Assembly: GCF_900104895.1 (NCBI RefSeq)
Contig: NZ_LT629742.1
Location: 1,054,001 to 1,118,000 of the forward strand
Length of the DNA: 64,000 bases
Reading direction: 5' to 3'
DNA from: Microterricola viridarii
Lineage (GTDB): Bacteria; Actinomycetota; Actinomycetes; Actinomycetales; Microbacteriaceae
This document shows, piece by piece, positions 1 through 8,292 of this stretch. Each line of letters starts with the position of its first letter. The first letter of the stretch is position 1. Position numbers and translations under genes: made by a program. The notes under the pieces were generated by a model. That model saw only the letters and a program-made list of their open reading frames with translations, was not told the DNA's origin and ran no database searches.

Positions 1-1038
1 AGCCTGCGCCCAGCGCTCGAGGATGTGCCGTGGTCGCGCAACAAGGTGACCAGCGCCCTGATGAGCCTGCTCAACGAGCGCCAGGCCGAGAAGTTCGCCG
101 AGGTCATGGAACTCGACTTCGCGTTCACGATCTCGGCCAACGCCCGCTTCCGTGTGAACTTCTACCAGCAGCGCGGGGCGATCGGTGCGGCGTTCCGTCT
201 GATCCCCACCGAGATCAAGCAGCTCAAGGCGCTCGGCGTGCCGGATGTCGTGGCGAAGTTCGCCACGCTGCCCCGCGGGCTCGTGCTCGTGACAGGACCG
301 ACCGGTAGCGGCAAGTCCACCACGCTGGCCGCCCTCATCGACCTCGTCAACGAGACGCGGGCCGACCACATCGTCACGGTGGAAGACCCGATCGAGTTCA
401 TGCACACGCACAAGAAGTCGCTTGTCAACCAGCGCGAGGTCGGTGCGGACACGCACAGCTTCACGGCAGCACTCAAGCACGTGCTGCGTCAGGACCCGGA
501 TGTGATCCTGGTCGGCGAGCTCCGCGACCTCGAGACCATCTCCGTCGCGCTCACCGCAGCAGAGACCGGCCACCTCGTGTTCGCCACCCTGCACACGCAG
601 TCCGCCCCGCAGACGGTCGACCGCATCATCGACGTCTTCCCGCCGCACCAGCAGGAGCAGGTGCGCGCTCAGCTCGCCCTCACCCTGCAGGGCGTGGTCT
701 GCCAGACGCTCGTCAAGCGCGCCAGCAACTCGGGGCGCGCGGTCGCCACCGAGATCCTGGTGACCACCCCGGCCGTCAGCAACCTGATCCGCGAGGGCCA
801 GACTCACCAGATCACGGCCGCGATGCAGGCCGGTGGCCAGTTCGGCATGCGCACGCTCGAGCAGCACCTGGCCGAGCTGGTCAATGCGGGAACCATCACG
901 CACGCCGCAGCCGCGGAGAAGGCGCAGGACCTCGAGAGCCTGCGTCAGTTGATCACCCGCGCCGACACCGGGCATCCCGCCGACGCACTCTCCAGCGGCA
1001 TCGACTACGGCGGCTCCTTCGTGGGAGGGCCACGCTAA
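1..1038 (+). CDS. pilT: Type IV pilus retraction ATPase PilT (5' end cut off)
   Basis: This is the hexameric cytoplasmic ATPase that powers pilus retraction (twitching). The reading frame is open to base 1, so the true start lies upstream; the GTG at 25 only looks like a start. From base 1 there are 345 residues, close to the family's usual 340-370, so only a short N-terminal piece is missing. Visible features are a Walker A GPTGSGKS near fragment residue 99, an Asp box/Walker B stretch (VILVGELRD), a His-box region (TGHLVFATLHT) and the PilT-diagnostic SNLIREGQTHQI motif near the C-terminus. The last motif separates retraction ATPases from PilB-type extension ATPases. The stop overlaps the pilC start by one base (TAATG), indicating co-translation. 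Confidence 0.95.
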   Translation, partial: SLRPALEDVPWSRNKVTSALMSLLNERQAEKFAEVMELDFAFTISANARFRVNFYQQRGAIGAAFRLIPTEIKQLKALGVPDVVAKFATLPRGLVLVTGPTGSGKSTTLAALIDLVNETRADHIVTVEDPIEFMHTHKKSLVNQREVGADTHSFTAALKHVLRQDPDVILVGELRDLETISVALTAAETGHLVFATLHTQSAPQTVDRIIDVFPPHQQEQVRAQLALTLQGVVCQTLVKRASNSGRAVATEILVTTPAVSNLIREGQTHQITAAMQAGGQFGMRTLEQHLAELVNAGTITHAAAAEKAQDLESLRQLITRADTGHPADALSSGIDYGGSFVGGPR

Positions 1039-2267
1039 TGTCCATGACCAAGCCGTTCGCCTACACGGGGCGCAACGCAGCAGGCAAGATCAGCAAGGGC
1101 AAGATCGATGCCGTGAGCAGCGGCGCCGTCGCTGCGCGGCTACGCGACATGGGGCTCTCCCCGGTCTCGATCACGGAAGCTCCGGCCGGCACCGGGCTCA
1201 ATATGGAGATCAACATCGCCGGTCTCGGCGGGGGAGTGAAGCTCAAGGACCTCGCGGTGGCGAGCCGCCAGATGGCCACCATGATTGCCGCCGGGCTCTC
1301 GCTGCTGCGCACCCTCACGATCCTGGCCGGTCAAACAGAGAACAAGAAGCTGGCCAGCACCCTGGATGCCGTGCGCAGCGACATCGAGACGGGCGGCTCG
1401 CTGTCGGGCTCGATGGCGAAGCACGGCGAGATCTTCCCGCCGATCATGATCCACCTGGTGCGCGCCGGTGAGACCGGTGGCTTCCTGGAGCGCTCGCTCG
1501 AGCAGGTCGCCGACAACTTCGAGGCCGAGGTCAAGCTCGTCAACACCGTCAAGTCGGCGCTCACCTACCCGGTCGTCGTGCTGATCATGGCGTTGCTGGC
1601 GATGGTCGGCATGCTCATCTTCATCGTGCCAGTCTTCGAGAACATGTTCGCCGGCCTCGGTGGCGAACTACCATTCGCGACGAAGATCCTCGTCGTGCTC
1701 TCCCAGGCGATGGTCTGGGTCGGCCCCATCGTGCTCGTGACTGGCATCGTCTTCGGAGTCTGGTGGGGCAAGAACAAGCACACCGAAGAGGTGCGCAAGG
1801 TCGTCGACCCCATGAAGCTCAAGCTGCCCGTCTTCGGCGACCTCTTCAAGAAGGTGGCGCTGGCCCGCTTCACCCGCAACTTCTCGACGATGCTCGGCGC
1901 CGGCGTTCCGATCTTGCAGGCACTCGCCATCGTCGGCGAGACGAGCGGCAACTATGTGATCGAGGAGGCGCTCAAGAAGGTGGCCGAGTCGGTGCGCCAA
2001 GGACGCTCGATCGCCGAGCCGTTGTCGCATGAATCGGTGTTCCCTCCCATGATCGTGCAGATGGTCGCCGTCGGCGAGGACGCCGGATCGCTCGAGCAGA
2101 TGCTCGCCAAGATCGCCGACTTCTACGACGAAGAGGTGGAGTCGACGACCAAGCAGCTCACCTCGCTCATCGAGCCACTCATGATCGCCGTCATCGGCGT
2201 CATCATCGGATCGATGATCGTCGCCCTCTACATGCCCGTCTTCAGCGTCTTCGACCAGATCAAATAG
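1038..2267 (+). CDS. pilC: Type IV pilus inner-membrane platform protein PilC (T2SS GspF family)
   Basis: PilC is the polytopic membrane platform that couples the cytoplasmic motor ATPases to pilin assembly. The 409 residues show the family's duplicated cytoplasmic T2SSF domain (roughly 70-190 and 275-395), each followed by a hydrophobic region; strong membrane segments lie near 175-200, 220-240 and 380-403. Typical motifs such as RQMATMIAAGLSLLRTL and FTRNFSTMLGAGVPILQAL mark the two repeats. Length is normal for the family. The start overlaps the pilT stop. The next gene, the pilin, begins about 150 bases downstream with its own leader. Confidence 0.95.
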   Translation: MSMTKPFAYTGRNAAGKISKGKIDAVSSGAVAARLRDMGLSPVSITEAPAGTGLNMEINIAGLGGGVKLKDLAVASRQMATMIAAGLSLLRTLTILAGQTENKKLASTLDAVRSDIETGGSLSGSMAKHGEIFPPIMIHLVRAGETGGFLERSLEQVADNFEAEVKLVNTVKSALTYPVVVLIMALLAMVGMLIFIVPVFENMFAGLGGELPFATKILVVLSQAMVWVGPIVLVTGIVFGVWWGKNKHTEEVRKVVDPMKLKLPVFGDLFKKVALARFTRNFSTMLGAGVPILQALAIVGETSGNYVIEEALKKVAESVRQGRSIAEPLSHESVFPPMIVQMVAVGEDAGSLEQMLAKIADFYDEEVESTTKQLTSLIEPLMIAVIGVIIGSMIVALYMPVFSVFDQIK

Positions 2268-2360
2268 GGCGATTCGCTTACCCCGTAACTGGGGACAAGG
2301 ATCGCGCCTTTCACCCCCGGTAAGGGGATGTTGCTGGGAAGTCGCTGGCAATATGCTCAT

Positions 2361-2387
2361 ACTCCGGCTGGCTTGCCAGCCCTGAGT
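2361..2387 (+). other. Stem-loop in the pilin leader
   Basis: Between pilC and the pilin gene, the 6-bp stem GGCTGG/CCAGCC with loop CTTG (2366-2381) is extended by an outer ACTC/GAGT pairing. It lies about 27 bases before the pilin start. It may stabilise the 5' end of a processed or separately started pilin mRNA; the structure is read directly, the role is inference. Confidence 0.4.
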
Positions 2388-2414
2388 CCAACCCCCTACA
2401 GATTGGAGACCGTC

Positions 2415-2846
2415 ATGGTCATCCGCGTACAAGACGCACTTGCAGCCCGACGCAATGCCGCCGGAGACCGCGAAAAGGGCTTCACCCTGATCGAGCTCCT
2501 CGTCGTCGTCCTCATTATCGGCGTGCTCGCCGCCATCGCCATCCCGATCTACCTCGGCCAGCAGGACACGGCCAAGGACAAGGCCGTCTCGGCCGCCATC
2601 ACCAATGCGAAGACCGCCGTCGTCGCTGAGCTGGTCACCGGAACCCCCGTCGCCACGGTCATCGCCGACACGAACCTCGCTGCTGTGAAGGCATACACGC
2701 CGAGCGCCGACATCAAGGTCACGATCGCCGCTGGCGCGACTCCGGACAAGTTCGTCATCACCGGCAACTGGGCTCCGGGCGGAACAGTCGAAGCCGGCCA
2801 CACCCACACCATCACCGACAACGGCGCGGCGAAGAAGACTCCGTAG
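2415..2846 (+). CDS. Major type IV pilin (prepilin)
   Basis: This is a pilin subunit secreted and assembled into the pilus fibre after cleavage by the prepilin peptidase encoded downstream. I chose the ATG at 2415, not the upstream in-frame TTG at 2328, because GGAG sits six bases before it and it gives a classic short class III leader. The leader ends in DREKG, cleaved before FTLIELLVVVLIIGVLAAIA, with Glu at mature position 5 and a long hydrophobic helix. The 143-residue product has a small globular part (KDKAVSAAITNAKTAVVAEL and onward) and no cysteine pair, unlike many Gram-negative pilins with a D-region disulphide. Its central place in the cluster and the hairpin just after it suggest that it is the abundant subunit. 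Confidence 0.9.
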   Translation: MVIRVQDALAARRNAAGDREKGFTLIELLVVVLIIGVLAAIAIPIYLGQQDTAKDKAVSAAITNAKTAVVAELVTGTPVATVIADTNLAAVKAYTPSADIKVTIAAGATPDKFVITGNWAPGGTVEAGHTHTITDNGAAKKTP

Positions 2847-2853
2847 TCAGTCC

Positions 2854-2874
2854 GAACTTCACCGAAGTTCTTTT
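2854..2874 (+). terminator. Short intrinsic terminator or attenuator after the major pilin gene
   Basis: A perfect 7-bp stem GAACTTC/GAAGTTC with loop ACC is followed at once by TTTT. It sits 8 bases after the pilin stop and before the minor pilin gene at 2911. The arrangement fits partial termination that keeps pilin mRNA more abundant than the downstream minor-pilin message. Confidence 0.55.
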
Positions 2875-2910
2875 GCACCAACCCGAACACACAGAGTGGA
2901 TTGACTCCCT

Positions 2911-3354
2911 ATGGTCACCCTCACACCCGAGGCCGCGCTCGTCACACCCGAGAAGGGTGAGAACGAGCGCGGCTTCGGCGTGATCGAAATCCTGGTCTCG
3001 ATGTTCCTCTTGGGGATCATCGCGATCGCCTTCCTGCCTCTCCTCATCCAGGCAATGAAGACAACACAGCTCAACACCACCGTGGCGACGGCCACTCAAA
3101 TCGTCAATGAGCAGCTCGACGCGGCGCGTGCCCAGATCGGCAGCTGTGCAACGCTCAGCGGCTATGCGTCGGCGGCACTCATCCCCACCACCGACCCGCG
3201 CGGCGTCGTGCTCACCCCCCACCGTTCCGTGGTCAGAGGGTGCCCTGCCCCGGCGGTCTACCCGGCCACCGCGAAGATCAAGGTGTGGGTGACCGACGCC
3301 GAAGGCGACGTCATCACCGAGACTGTGGCCCTCGTCCTCTTGAAGACGGCCTAG
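2911..3354 (+). CDS. Minor pilin-like protein (PilV-type)
   Basis: This 147-residue protein has a prepilin signature: NERG followed by FGVIEILVSMFLLGIIAIAF, with Glu at mature position 5 and a hydrophobic helix of about 25 residues. The C-terminal domain is short with two cysteines (GSCATLSG and RGCPAPAV), compatible with one disulphide outside the membrane. Position between the major pilin and a PilW-like gene suggests the PilV role: a minor pilin that helps start or cap the fibre. Sequence alone cannot separate PilV from PilI/GspI-type minor pilins. The stop TAG overlaps the next start region. Confidence 0.75.
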   Translation: MVTLTPEAALVTPEKGENERGFGVIEILVSMFLLGIIAIAFLPLLIQAMKTTQLNTTVATATQIVNEQLDAARAQIGSCATLSGYASAALIPTTDPRGVVLTPHRSVVRGCPAPAVYPATAKIKVWVTDAEGDVITETVALVLLKTA

Positions 3355-3356
3355 TG

Positions 3357-3953
3357 ATGCCCCGACCAACCGCAGTCACCGTAGCCCCGCTTCAGCGCGA
3401 AGCCGGCATCACGCTCGTCGAGCTCCTCGTATACATGATGTTGTCGGTCGTCGTGCTCACTATCGTCGGCGGAATACTCATCAACGGCGTCCAGAGCGAG
3501 AGCATCGTCAGGGACTCCACAAGTGCGAACGCGACGGGGCAGCTGGTCGCCCGCTCCGTCAAACAAGGCGTGTCGAATGCCTCAGACGTGAAAGCCACCG
3601 TCGATGCCCACGGCAACGAGCTCCTCGTCGTGCACACCCGAGACAGCGGCACCGCGCTGGCCTGGTCGTGTGAGGCCTGGTACTTCGCGCCCGGCGCGGA
3701 GGGCGCGGTCTATCGCAAGCGTGTCTCGCCCGTCGCGCACATCTCTGCCCCGGTGAGCACCGCGCCCGAGCACCTCGCCGGGTGGCTCCTGTTGGGAACC
3801 GGCGTCAAGCCTGTGTCAACCACACTCTTCGGCGTGACCGTGAGCCGCGTTGACCTCAAGTTCACCGTCGACGCCGGAACGACGAAGCCCGTCCTCTTCA
3901 GCACCGTCAATAGCCAGCGAATCACGAGTTCGGAGAGTCTCGCATGTTTCTGA
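3357..3953 (+). CDS. Minor pilin-like protein (PilW-type)
   Basis: This 198-residue protein has a class III prepilin leader: REAG then ITLVELLVYMMLSVVVLTIV, with Glu at mature position 5. The start is either ATG 3357 or GTG 3354 (the latter overlapping the previous stop as TAGTG); both keep the leader, so the choice is minor. The longer open frame to 3240 lies inside the previous gene and is not a start. The C-terminal part resembles PilW/PilJ-class minor pilins in size and in its Ser/Thr/Val-rich beta-like composition, with a single internal Cys and a C-terminal ...ESLACF. It overlaps the next gene by 10 bases. Confidence 0.75.
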   Translation: MPRPTAVTVAPLQREAGITLVELLVYMMLSVVVLTIVGGILINGVQSESIVRDSTSANATGQLVARSVKQGVSNASDVKATVDAHGNELLVVHTRDSGTALAWSCEAWYFAPGAEGAVYRKRVSPVAHISAPVSTAPEHLAGWLLLGTGVKPVSTTLFGVTVSRVDLKFTVDAGTTKPVLFSTVNSQRITSSESLACF

Positions 3954-5608
3954 ACCGCTTCCGTGTCGTCATCCGGTCCGCCTCTGAAGAGCGTGGCAGT
4001 GTGCTGATGGGGGTGATCGGCCTGATGGCCGTGACCCTCATCATCAGCGCGGTCATTGCGGCATCGACCATCAATGCCCTCTCCTTCACCAGTGCCACGC
4101 GGGCCGGAGTCCAGTCGGTCTCCGCGGCCGAGTCCGGCATTAATCAGGCCGTGGCCGACGTACAAACCGGTAGCTGCCCGACCGGCGGTATCTACAGCTC
4201 CAACACCGATCCGGTCTACACGGTTCAGCTGTCGTGGAGCACGCACACCGATCTCGCGAGTGCGACGTGGACGATGGGCTGCCCGACGTCGGCGGCACAG
4301 ATTCTGCGCATCGAGTCCACCGGAGAGGCGGCCGTGAGCGGAGTCGTGGGTAACGACACCGGCGACGTGAGCACGGTCGAGGCGATCTATCGCATGACAC
4401 TTCCGGCCGCGGGCGTTCCGGCCACGGGAGCTGCCGTCTACGCATTCTCTTCCGCAGGATTCTCCGGCTCTGGAACCCTCACCTCGAGCACGGGAACGAT
4501 CGCCAGCGTACAGATCCGAAACGGCGATGTCGCGTGCTCCGGTGCCAGCCCGACTTACGCCGACATCGTCGTCGCGAACGGCAAGTTTACCGGATCCGGA
4601 TCGTGCACTGTGGCCGGCAGCGTGTGGGCCTCGCAGAGCGTCGCGATCTCGGGCGGGGTGAAGATCGGAGCAAACGCCATCGCAGGGACGACCATGGACA
4701 TCCAGTCGGATGGGAAGATCGGGGGCAGCGTCTGGGCTCCGACGAGTGTGAAGATCAGCTGGGGTGGCGAGGTTGCGCAGAACGCGAACTCCAACAGCTC
4801 GATCATCTTGGCCGGCGGCAACGTCAAGGGCACTGTCTGGTCGAACAACAGCACGACGTGGTCTGGCGGTGGCCTTTCGATCAACGGGAGGATCATCACG
4901 CGTACCCTCACGGGTTCGGGCACGGCGCACGGCGGTGTGACTCAGGGTCTGGCCTGGCCGGGAGTCGGCCCGACCGCTCCGCCGGCTCCCACCGTTCCGA
5001 ACTGGATCGAGTTCAACTACGACCTGGCCGACTGGAATGGCTTCCTCGTGCGTACGCTGACGGGGGCCTGCAACTACACCGCGCTCAAGACCGCGATCGA
5101 CTCGCTGGGCGCCGCGCCCGGAGTGATCGATGCTCGGGCCTGCACCGGCGCAATCACCTTGGGCGGCGACGACAAGATCACTCTGAGTTCCGACGTCGCC
5201 ATCTTCGCCAAGGGGTACTCCCTGGGCGGCAGCGCCGGGTTCCTCGCCGACTCGCCACGGAAGCTGTGGCTCATCGTTCCGGACGAACTCGACAACGGGC
5301 TCCCCACCTGCGTATCGGGTCGCAACTTCACCGTCGGTGGCGGCTTCATCCTTGGGGCAGTGCCGCCGGCCGCACAAAACATCTCCGCGCTGGTGTACAG
5401 CCCGTGTGAGTCAAACATCACCTCCGGCATTCACTGGCGGGGGCAGCTCTACGGCCAGTTCACGAAAATCGATGGGAATGCGAAGCTGATGTACTCGCCG
5501 GTTGGCCTTCCGGGCGTCAACATGGACACGGGCGACCCCGTGTCTCCGGGAGGTCCTGTCTACCCGGTGCTGTCGAGCCGCGAATCGATCCGTGACGTGG
5601 CGAAGTAG
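3944..5608 (+). CDS. Large PilX-like pilus protein with solenoid-type repeats
   Basis: This 554-residue surface protein looks like a pilus-associated tip or adhesin candidate. The N-terminus SEERG followed by SVLMGVIGLMAVTLIISAV resembles PilX-type minor pilins, which lack Glu at mature position 5. Residues 165-330 are Gly/Ser/Ala/Val-rich and contain three spaced copies of a GSVW-like repeat (225-237, 261-273, 296-308; spacing 36 and 35) in a context like bactofilin-type beta-solenoids. A proline-rich linker (about 340-352) leads to a distinct C-terminal domain (about 353-554). Eight cysteines (78, 113, 198, 221, 376, 400, 456, 488) could form disulphides after export. The pilus call rests on the leader and operon position; the adhesin role is inference. 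Confidence 0.7.
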   Translation: MFLNRFRVVIRSASEERGSVLMGVIGLMAVTLIISAVIAASTINALSFTSATRAGVQSVSAAESGINQAVADVQTGSCPTGGIYSSNTDPVYTVQLSWSTHTDLASATWTMGCPTSAAQILRIESTGEAAVSGVVGNDTGDVSTVEAIYRMTLPAAGVPATGAAVYAFSSAGFSGSGTLTSSTGTIASVQIRNGDVACSGASPTYADIVVANGKFTGSGSCTVAGSVWASQSVAISGGVKIGANAIAGTTMDIQSDGKIGGSVWAPTSVKISWGGEVAQNANSNSSIILAGGNVKGTVWSNNSTTWSGGGLSINGRIITRTLTGSGTAHGGVTQGLAWPGVGPTAPPAPTVPNWIEFNYDLADWNGFLVRTLTGACNYTALKTAIDSLGAAPGVIDARACTGAITLGGDDKITLSSDVAIFAKGYSLGGSAGFLADSPRKLWLIVPDELDNGLPTCVSGRNFTVGGGFILGAVPPAAQNISALVYSPCESNITSGIHWRGQLYGQFTKIDGNAKLMYSPVGLPGVNMDTGDPVSPGGPVYPVLSSRESIRDVAK

Positions 5609-6453
5609 TGGTTGCAGTCCCGGTTCTCGTCGGCCTGTTTGGGGCATTCATCGGTTCATTCTTGAACGTGGTGATCTTCAGGGTGCCACAAAAGCTCTCG
5701 GTGGTGTCGCCGCCGAGCGCGTGCCCGCGCTGCGGAGTGCGCATCAAGCCGTGGCAGAACGTCCCTGTTCTGTCGTGGCTGCTGCTGCGCGGAAGCTGCG
5801 CCTCCTGCCAGGCGCCGATCTCGGCGCGCTACCCGCTGGTCGAGGGCGGCACCGCGCTGTTCTTCGGCGTCGTGACGTGGTGGTGGGTGGCCAGCGGCAC
5901 CGCTGCACCGCTGGCCGCACTCGGCGCGGATTCCGCCGACGTGGCTTCCAGCCTGCTGCTCTTGCTCGCGTTTCTGTACCTGGCCGCGATCACCGTGGTG
6001 CTAACCCTGATCGACCTCGATCACCAGATCTTGCCCAACAGCATCGTGCTGCCGAGCTACCTGGTCTCCGCCGTTCTGCTGGCGGAGTCTGCGGCCCTCA
6101 CCGGGAGCTACCCGGCTTTGCTTGGGGCGGCGATCGGCGGTGCTGCCCTCTTCGCGCTCTATTTCCTGCTTGCCCTGATTTCGCCGCGCGGCATGGGAAT
6201 GGGCGATGTCAAGCTCGCCGGCGTTCTCGGCCTCTACCTCGGCTATCTGGGCTGGGGTGCTCTCATCGTGGGCGGCTTCGGGGCATTCCTGATCGGCGGT
6301 GTGTTCGGCATCGCGCTGATCGTGCTGCGCAAGGCCGGGCGCAAGTCCGGTATTCCCTTCGGGCCGTGGATGCTTCTGGCCGCGTGGCTGGGCATCTTCT
6401 TCGGCGAGAGCCTCTGGGCGGCCTACCTCAGCTTGTTCGGTCTGGCGTCTTAG
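5608..6453 (+). CDS. pilD: Prepilin peptidase / N-methyltransferase (A24A family)
   Basis: This membrane aspartyl protease cleaves class III leaders of the prepilins encoded just upstream and, in the bifunctional family, N-methylates the new N-terminus. The 281 residues begin with GAFIGSFLNVVIFRVP, then a cytoplasmic zinc-binding loop with two CxxC pairs (Cys39/42 and Cys64/67) typical of the full-length methylating form. The catalytic aspartates are in LIDLDHQILP (Asp136 or Asp138) and GMGDVKLAG (Asp200). Seven or eight hydrophobic segments follow the family pattern. The GTG start at 5608 overlaps the preceding TAG stop by one base. Confidence 0.95.
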   Translation: MVAVPVLVGLFGAFIGSFLNVVIFRVPQKLSVVSPPSACPRCGVRIKPWQNVPVLSWLLLRGSCASCQAPISARYPLVEGGTALFFGVVTWWWVASGTAAPLAALGADSADVASSLLLLLAFLYLAAITVVLTLIDLDHQILPNSIVLPSYLVSAVLLAESAALTGSYPALLGAAIGGAALFALYFLLALISPRGMGMGDVKLAGVLGLYLGYLGWGALIVGGFGAFLIGGVFGIALIVLRKAGRKSGIPFGPWMLLAAWLGIFFGESLWAAYLSLFGLAS

Positions 6454-6502
6454 GCATGACCGTCGACATCGTGCGATTCGCACTGACAGAAAGGAACCAC
6501 CC

Positions 6503-7549
6503 GTGGCACAAACGGTAGTGGGAGTGGACTTCGCGGCGGGGGTCGTGCGCGCAGTCGAGGTGGGCGGATCCAGCCGCAAACCGATGGTCGAGCGCTACGC
6601 AGAAGTTGCGGTGCCGCTGGGCGCCATCGTGCGCGGCGAGGTGATGGAGCCGCACACCGTGGCCACCGCGCTCAGGCAACTCTGGTCGAACGGCGGTTTC
6701 AGCAGCAAGAACATCGCGATCGGCATCGGAAACCACCGCGTGTTGGCTCGTGACCTCACCGTCGCGCGTGCCTCCCGTGAGCGTATCCGCGAGTCGCTGC
6801 CGCACCTCGTTCAGGACATGCTGCCGATGCCCGTCGCCGACGCGCTCCTCGACTTCTACCCGGTCGCCGAGATTGACGGCGAGCACGGCCCGCAGGTGCA
6901 GGGCCTCCTCGTCGCTGCCGCCAAGGACGCGGTGCTCGGCAACATCAAGGCCGCCAAACTGGCCGGCCTGAAGACCGTCGAGGTCGATCTGGTTCCGTTC
7001 GCCCTTTCGCGGGTCTACCTGCGTGGCCCGGACGCCGCGGGCACCGTGGCCCTGGCTGAGATCGGCGGCAGCACGACGACCGTCGTGATCGCCACGGACG
7101 GCGTTCCCCAGTTCATCCGCATCATCCCGACCGGCAGCGACCAGATCACGCTGGAGCTGGCCCGCCGCCTCGAGATCGATCCCGCGCAGGCCGAGCAGCT
7201 GAAGCGACAGATCGGGCTCTCGGCCACGGCCGTTCCGCCGGAGTATCAGAAGGCGCTCGAGGTCATCTACGAGGTAGCCGGCGAACTGCTCACCAGCCTG
7301 CGCAACACCATCAACTACTTCAACAACACGCGCCCAGATCAGCCGGTTCGCCAGATTCTGCTGGCCGGCGGCGGCGCAGCACTGCCCGGCTGCGAGCGGG
7401 CGGTGAATGAGGTCACGCGCATGCCCGTCGTGGTCGTCGACCCGCTGGCCGGCCTGGAGATTTCACGCAAACTCGACGAAAACGCCCTGAGGCAGGGCCG
7501 CCCGAATGTGGCTGTCGCCCTCGGGCTCACGGCAGGGAGGGCCGCATGA
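6503..7549 (+). CDS. pilM: Type IV pilus assembly protein PilM (actin-like ATPase)
   Basis: PilM is the cytoplasmic actin-fold protein that binds the N-terminus of PilN and links the motor side to the inner-membrane complex. The 348 residues show the FtsA/actin phosphate motif near the start (GVDFAAGVVRAVEV), a second phosphate region (LAEIGGSTTTVVI) and the adenosine motif near the end (ILLAGGGAALPGCERAV). The start is GTG at 6503, preceded by AAAGGA at a normal distance. A 49-base gap separates it from the peptidase gene, and it overlaps pilN by four bases (ATGA). Confidence 0.93.
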   Translation: MAQTVVGVDFAAGVVRAVEVGGSSRKPMVERYAEVAVPLGAIVRGEVMEPHTVATALRQLWSNGGFSSKNIAIGIGNHRVLARDLTVARASRERIRESLPHLVQDMLPMPVADALLDFYPVAEIDGEHGPQVQGLLVAAAKDAVLGNIKAAKLAGLKTVEVDLVPFALSRVYLRGPDAAGTVALAEIGGSTTTVVIATDGVPQFIRIIPTGSDQITLELARRLEIDPAQAEQLKRQIGLSATAVPPEYQKALEVIYEVAGELLTSLRNTINYFNNTRPDQPVRQILLAGGGAALPGCERAVNEVTRMPVVVVDPLAGLEISRKLDENALRQGRPNVAVALGLTAGRAA

Positions 7550-8292
7550 GTGGGCAGAAGAAGGGCGGCGCCCGCGCCGACACGATTGAGATCGGCGGGG
7601 TTCCCCGGGTCGACCTGCTCCCGCCGGAGGTGCGGGCTGCCGCGGCGTCGCGAGTGCTGCGTCGGCGTTTGGGCGTCGGGTTGCTCGGTGTGGTTACCGT
7701 CGTCGTCTTGATGGTGACCGGAGCAACCGCCATCACACTGGGCAAGACGATCCAGCTGATCGACGCACAGGCCAGAACGGATGCGCTGCTGGCGGAACAG
7801 ACGGAGTACGTCGAGGTGCGGCGGGTTCAGCAGGACTTGAACGCGGTCAGTGATGCCCGCATGGTCGGGTCGTTCACCGAGGTGCAGTGGCGGGAGTACC
7901 TGCAGGCCGTGCAGGCCTCGCTGCCCGCCGGCGTCGCGATCAGGACCGCGTCGATCAGCGCGGCCTCCCCCCTCGAGGAGTTCGCGCAGGCGACCACACC
8001 GCTGCAGTCCCCACGGATCGCAACGGTCGGGCTCGAGGCGACCTCACCGACACTGCCGAACGTTCCACTCTGGCTAGACGGCCTGGCAGGGCTGACCGGG
8101 TATGCCGGTGCAAGCCCCGACTCGGTCACCTTTGACGACAAGACCGGCCTCTACACGGTGAGCATCAAGCTGCAGGTGAACGGCGAGGCCCTGTCGGCTC
8201 GCTTCGTGCCCGAGGCAGAGGCTGCCGGGGAAACGCCGACGGACGACGACGCCGAGCCCACCGGTGACGCGGCAGCGCAGGGAGGCAACTGA
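7546..8292 (+). CDS. pilN: Type IV pilus inner-membrane protein PilN-like
   Basis: This 248-residue bitopic protein has a cytoplasmic tail ending in PRVDLLPPEVR. That is the family's short N-terminal PilM-binding motif, usually written INLLP. One membrane span lies at about 43-64, followed by a coiled-coil and a ferredoxin-like periplasm-side domain (about 75-215). The acidic, alanine-rich tail is low complexity. PilN pairs with PilO as the alignment complex between motor and fibre. It overlaps pilM by four bases and pilO by one. Confidence 0.85.
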   Translation: MSGQKKGGARADTIEIGGVPRVDLLPPEVRAAAASRVLRRRLGVGLLGVVTVVVLMVTGATAITLGKTIQLIDAQARTDALLAEQTEYVEVRRVQQDLNAVSDARMVGSFTEVQWREYLQAVQASLPAGVAIRTASISAASPLEEFAQATTPLQSPRIATVGLEATSPTLPNVPLWLDGLAGLTGYAGASPDSVTFDDKTGLYTVSIKLQVNGEALSARFVPEAEAAGETPTDDDAEPTGDAAAQGGN

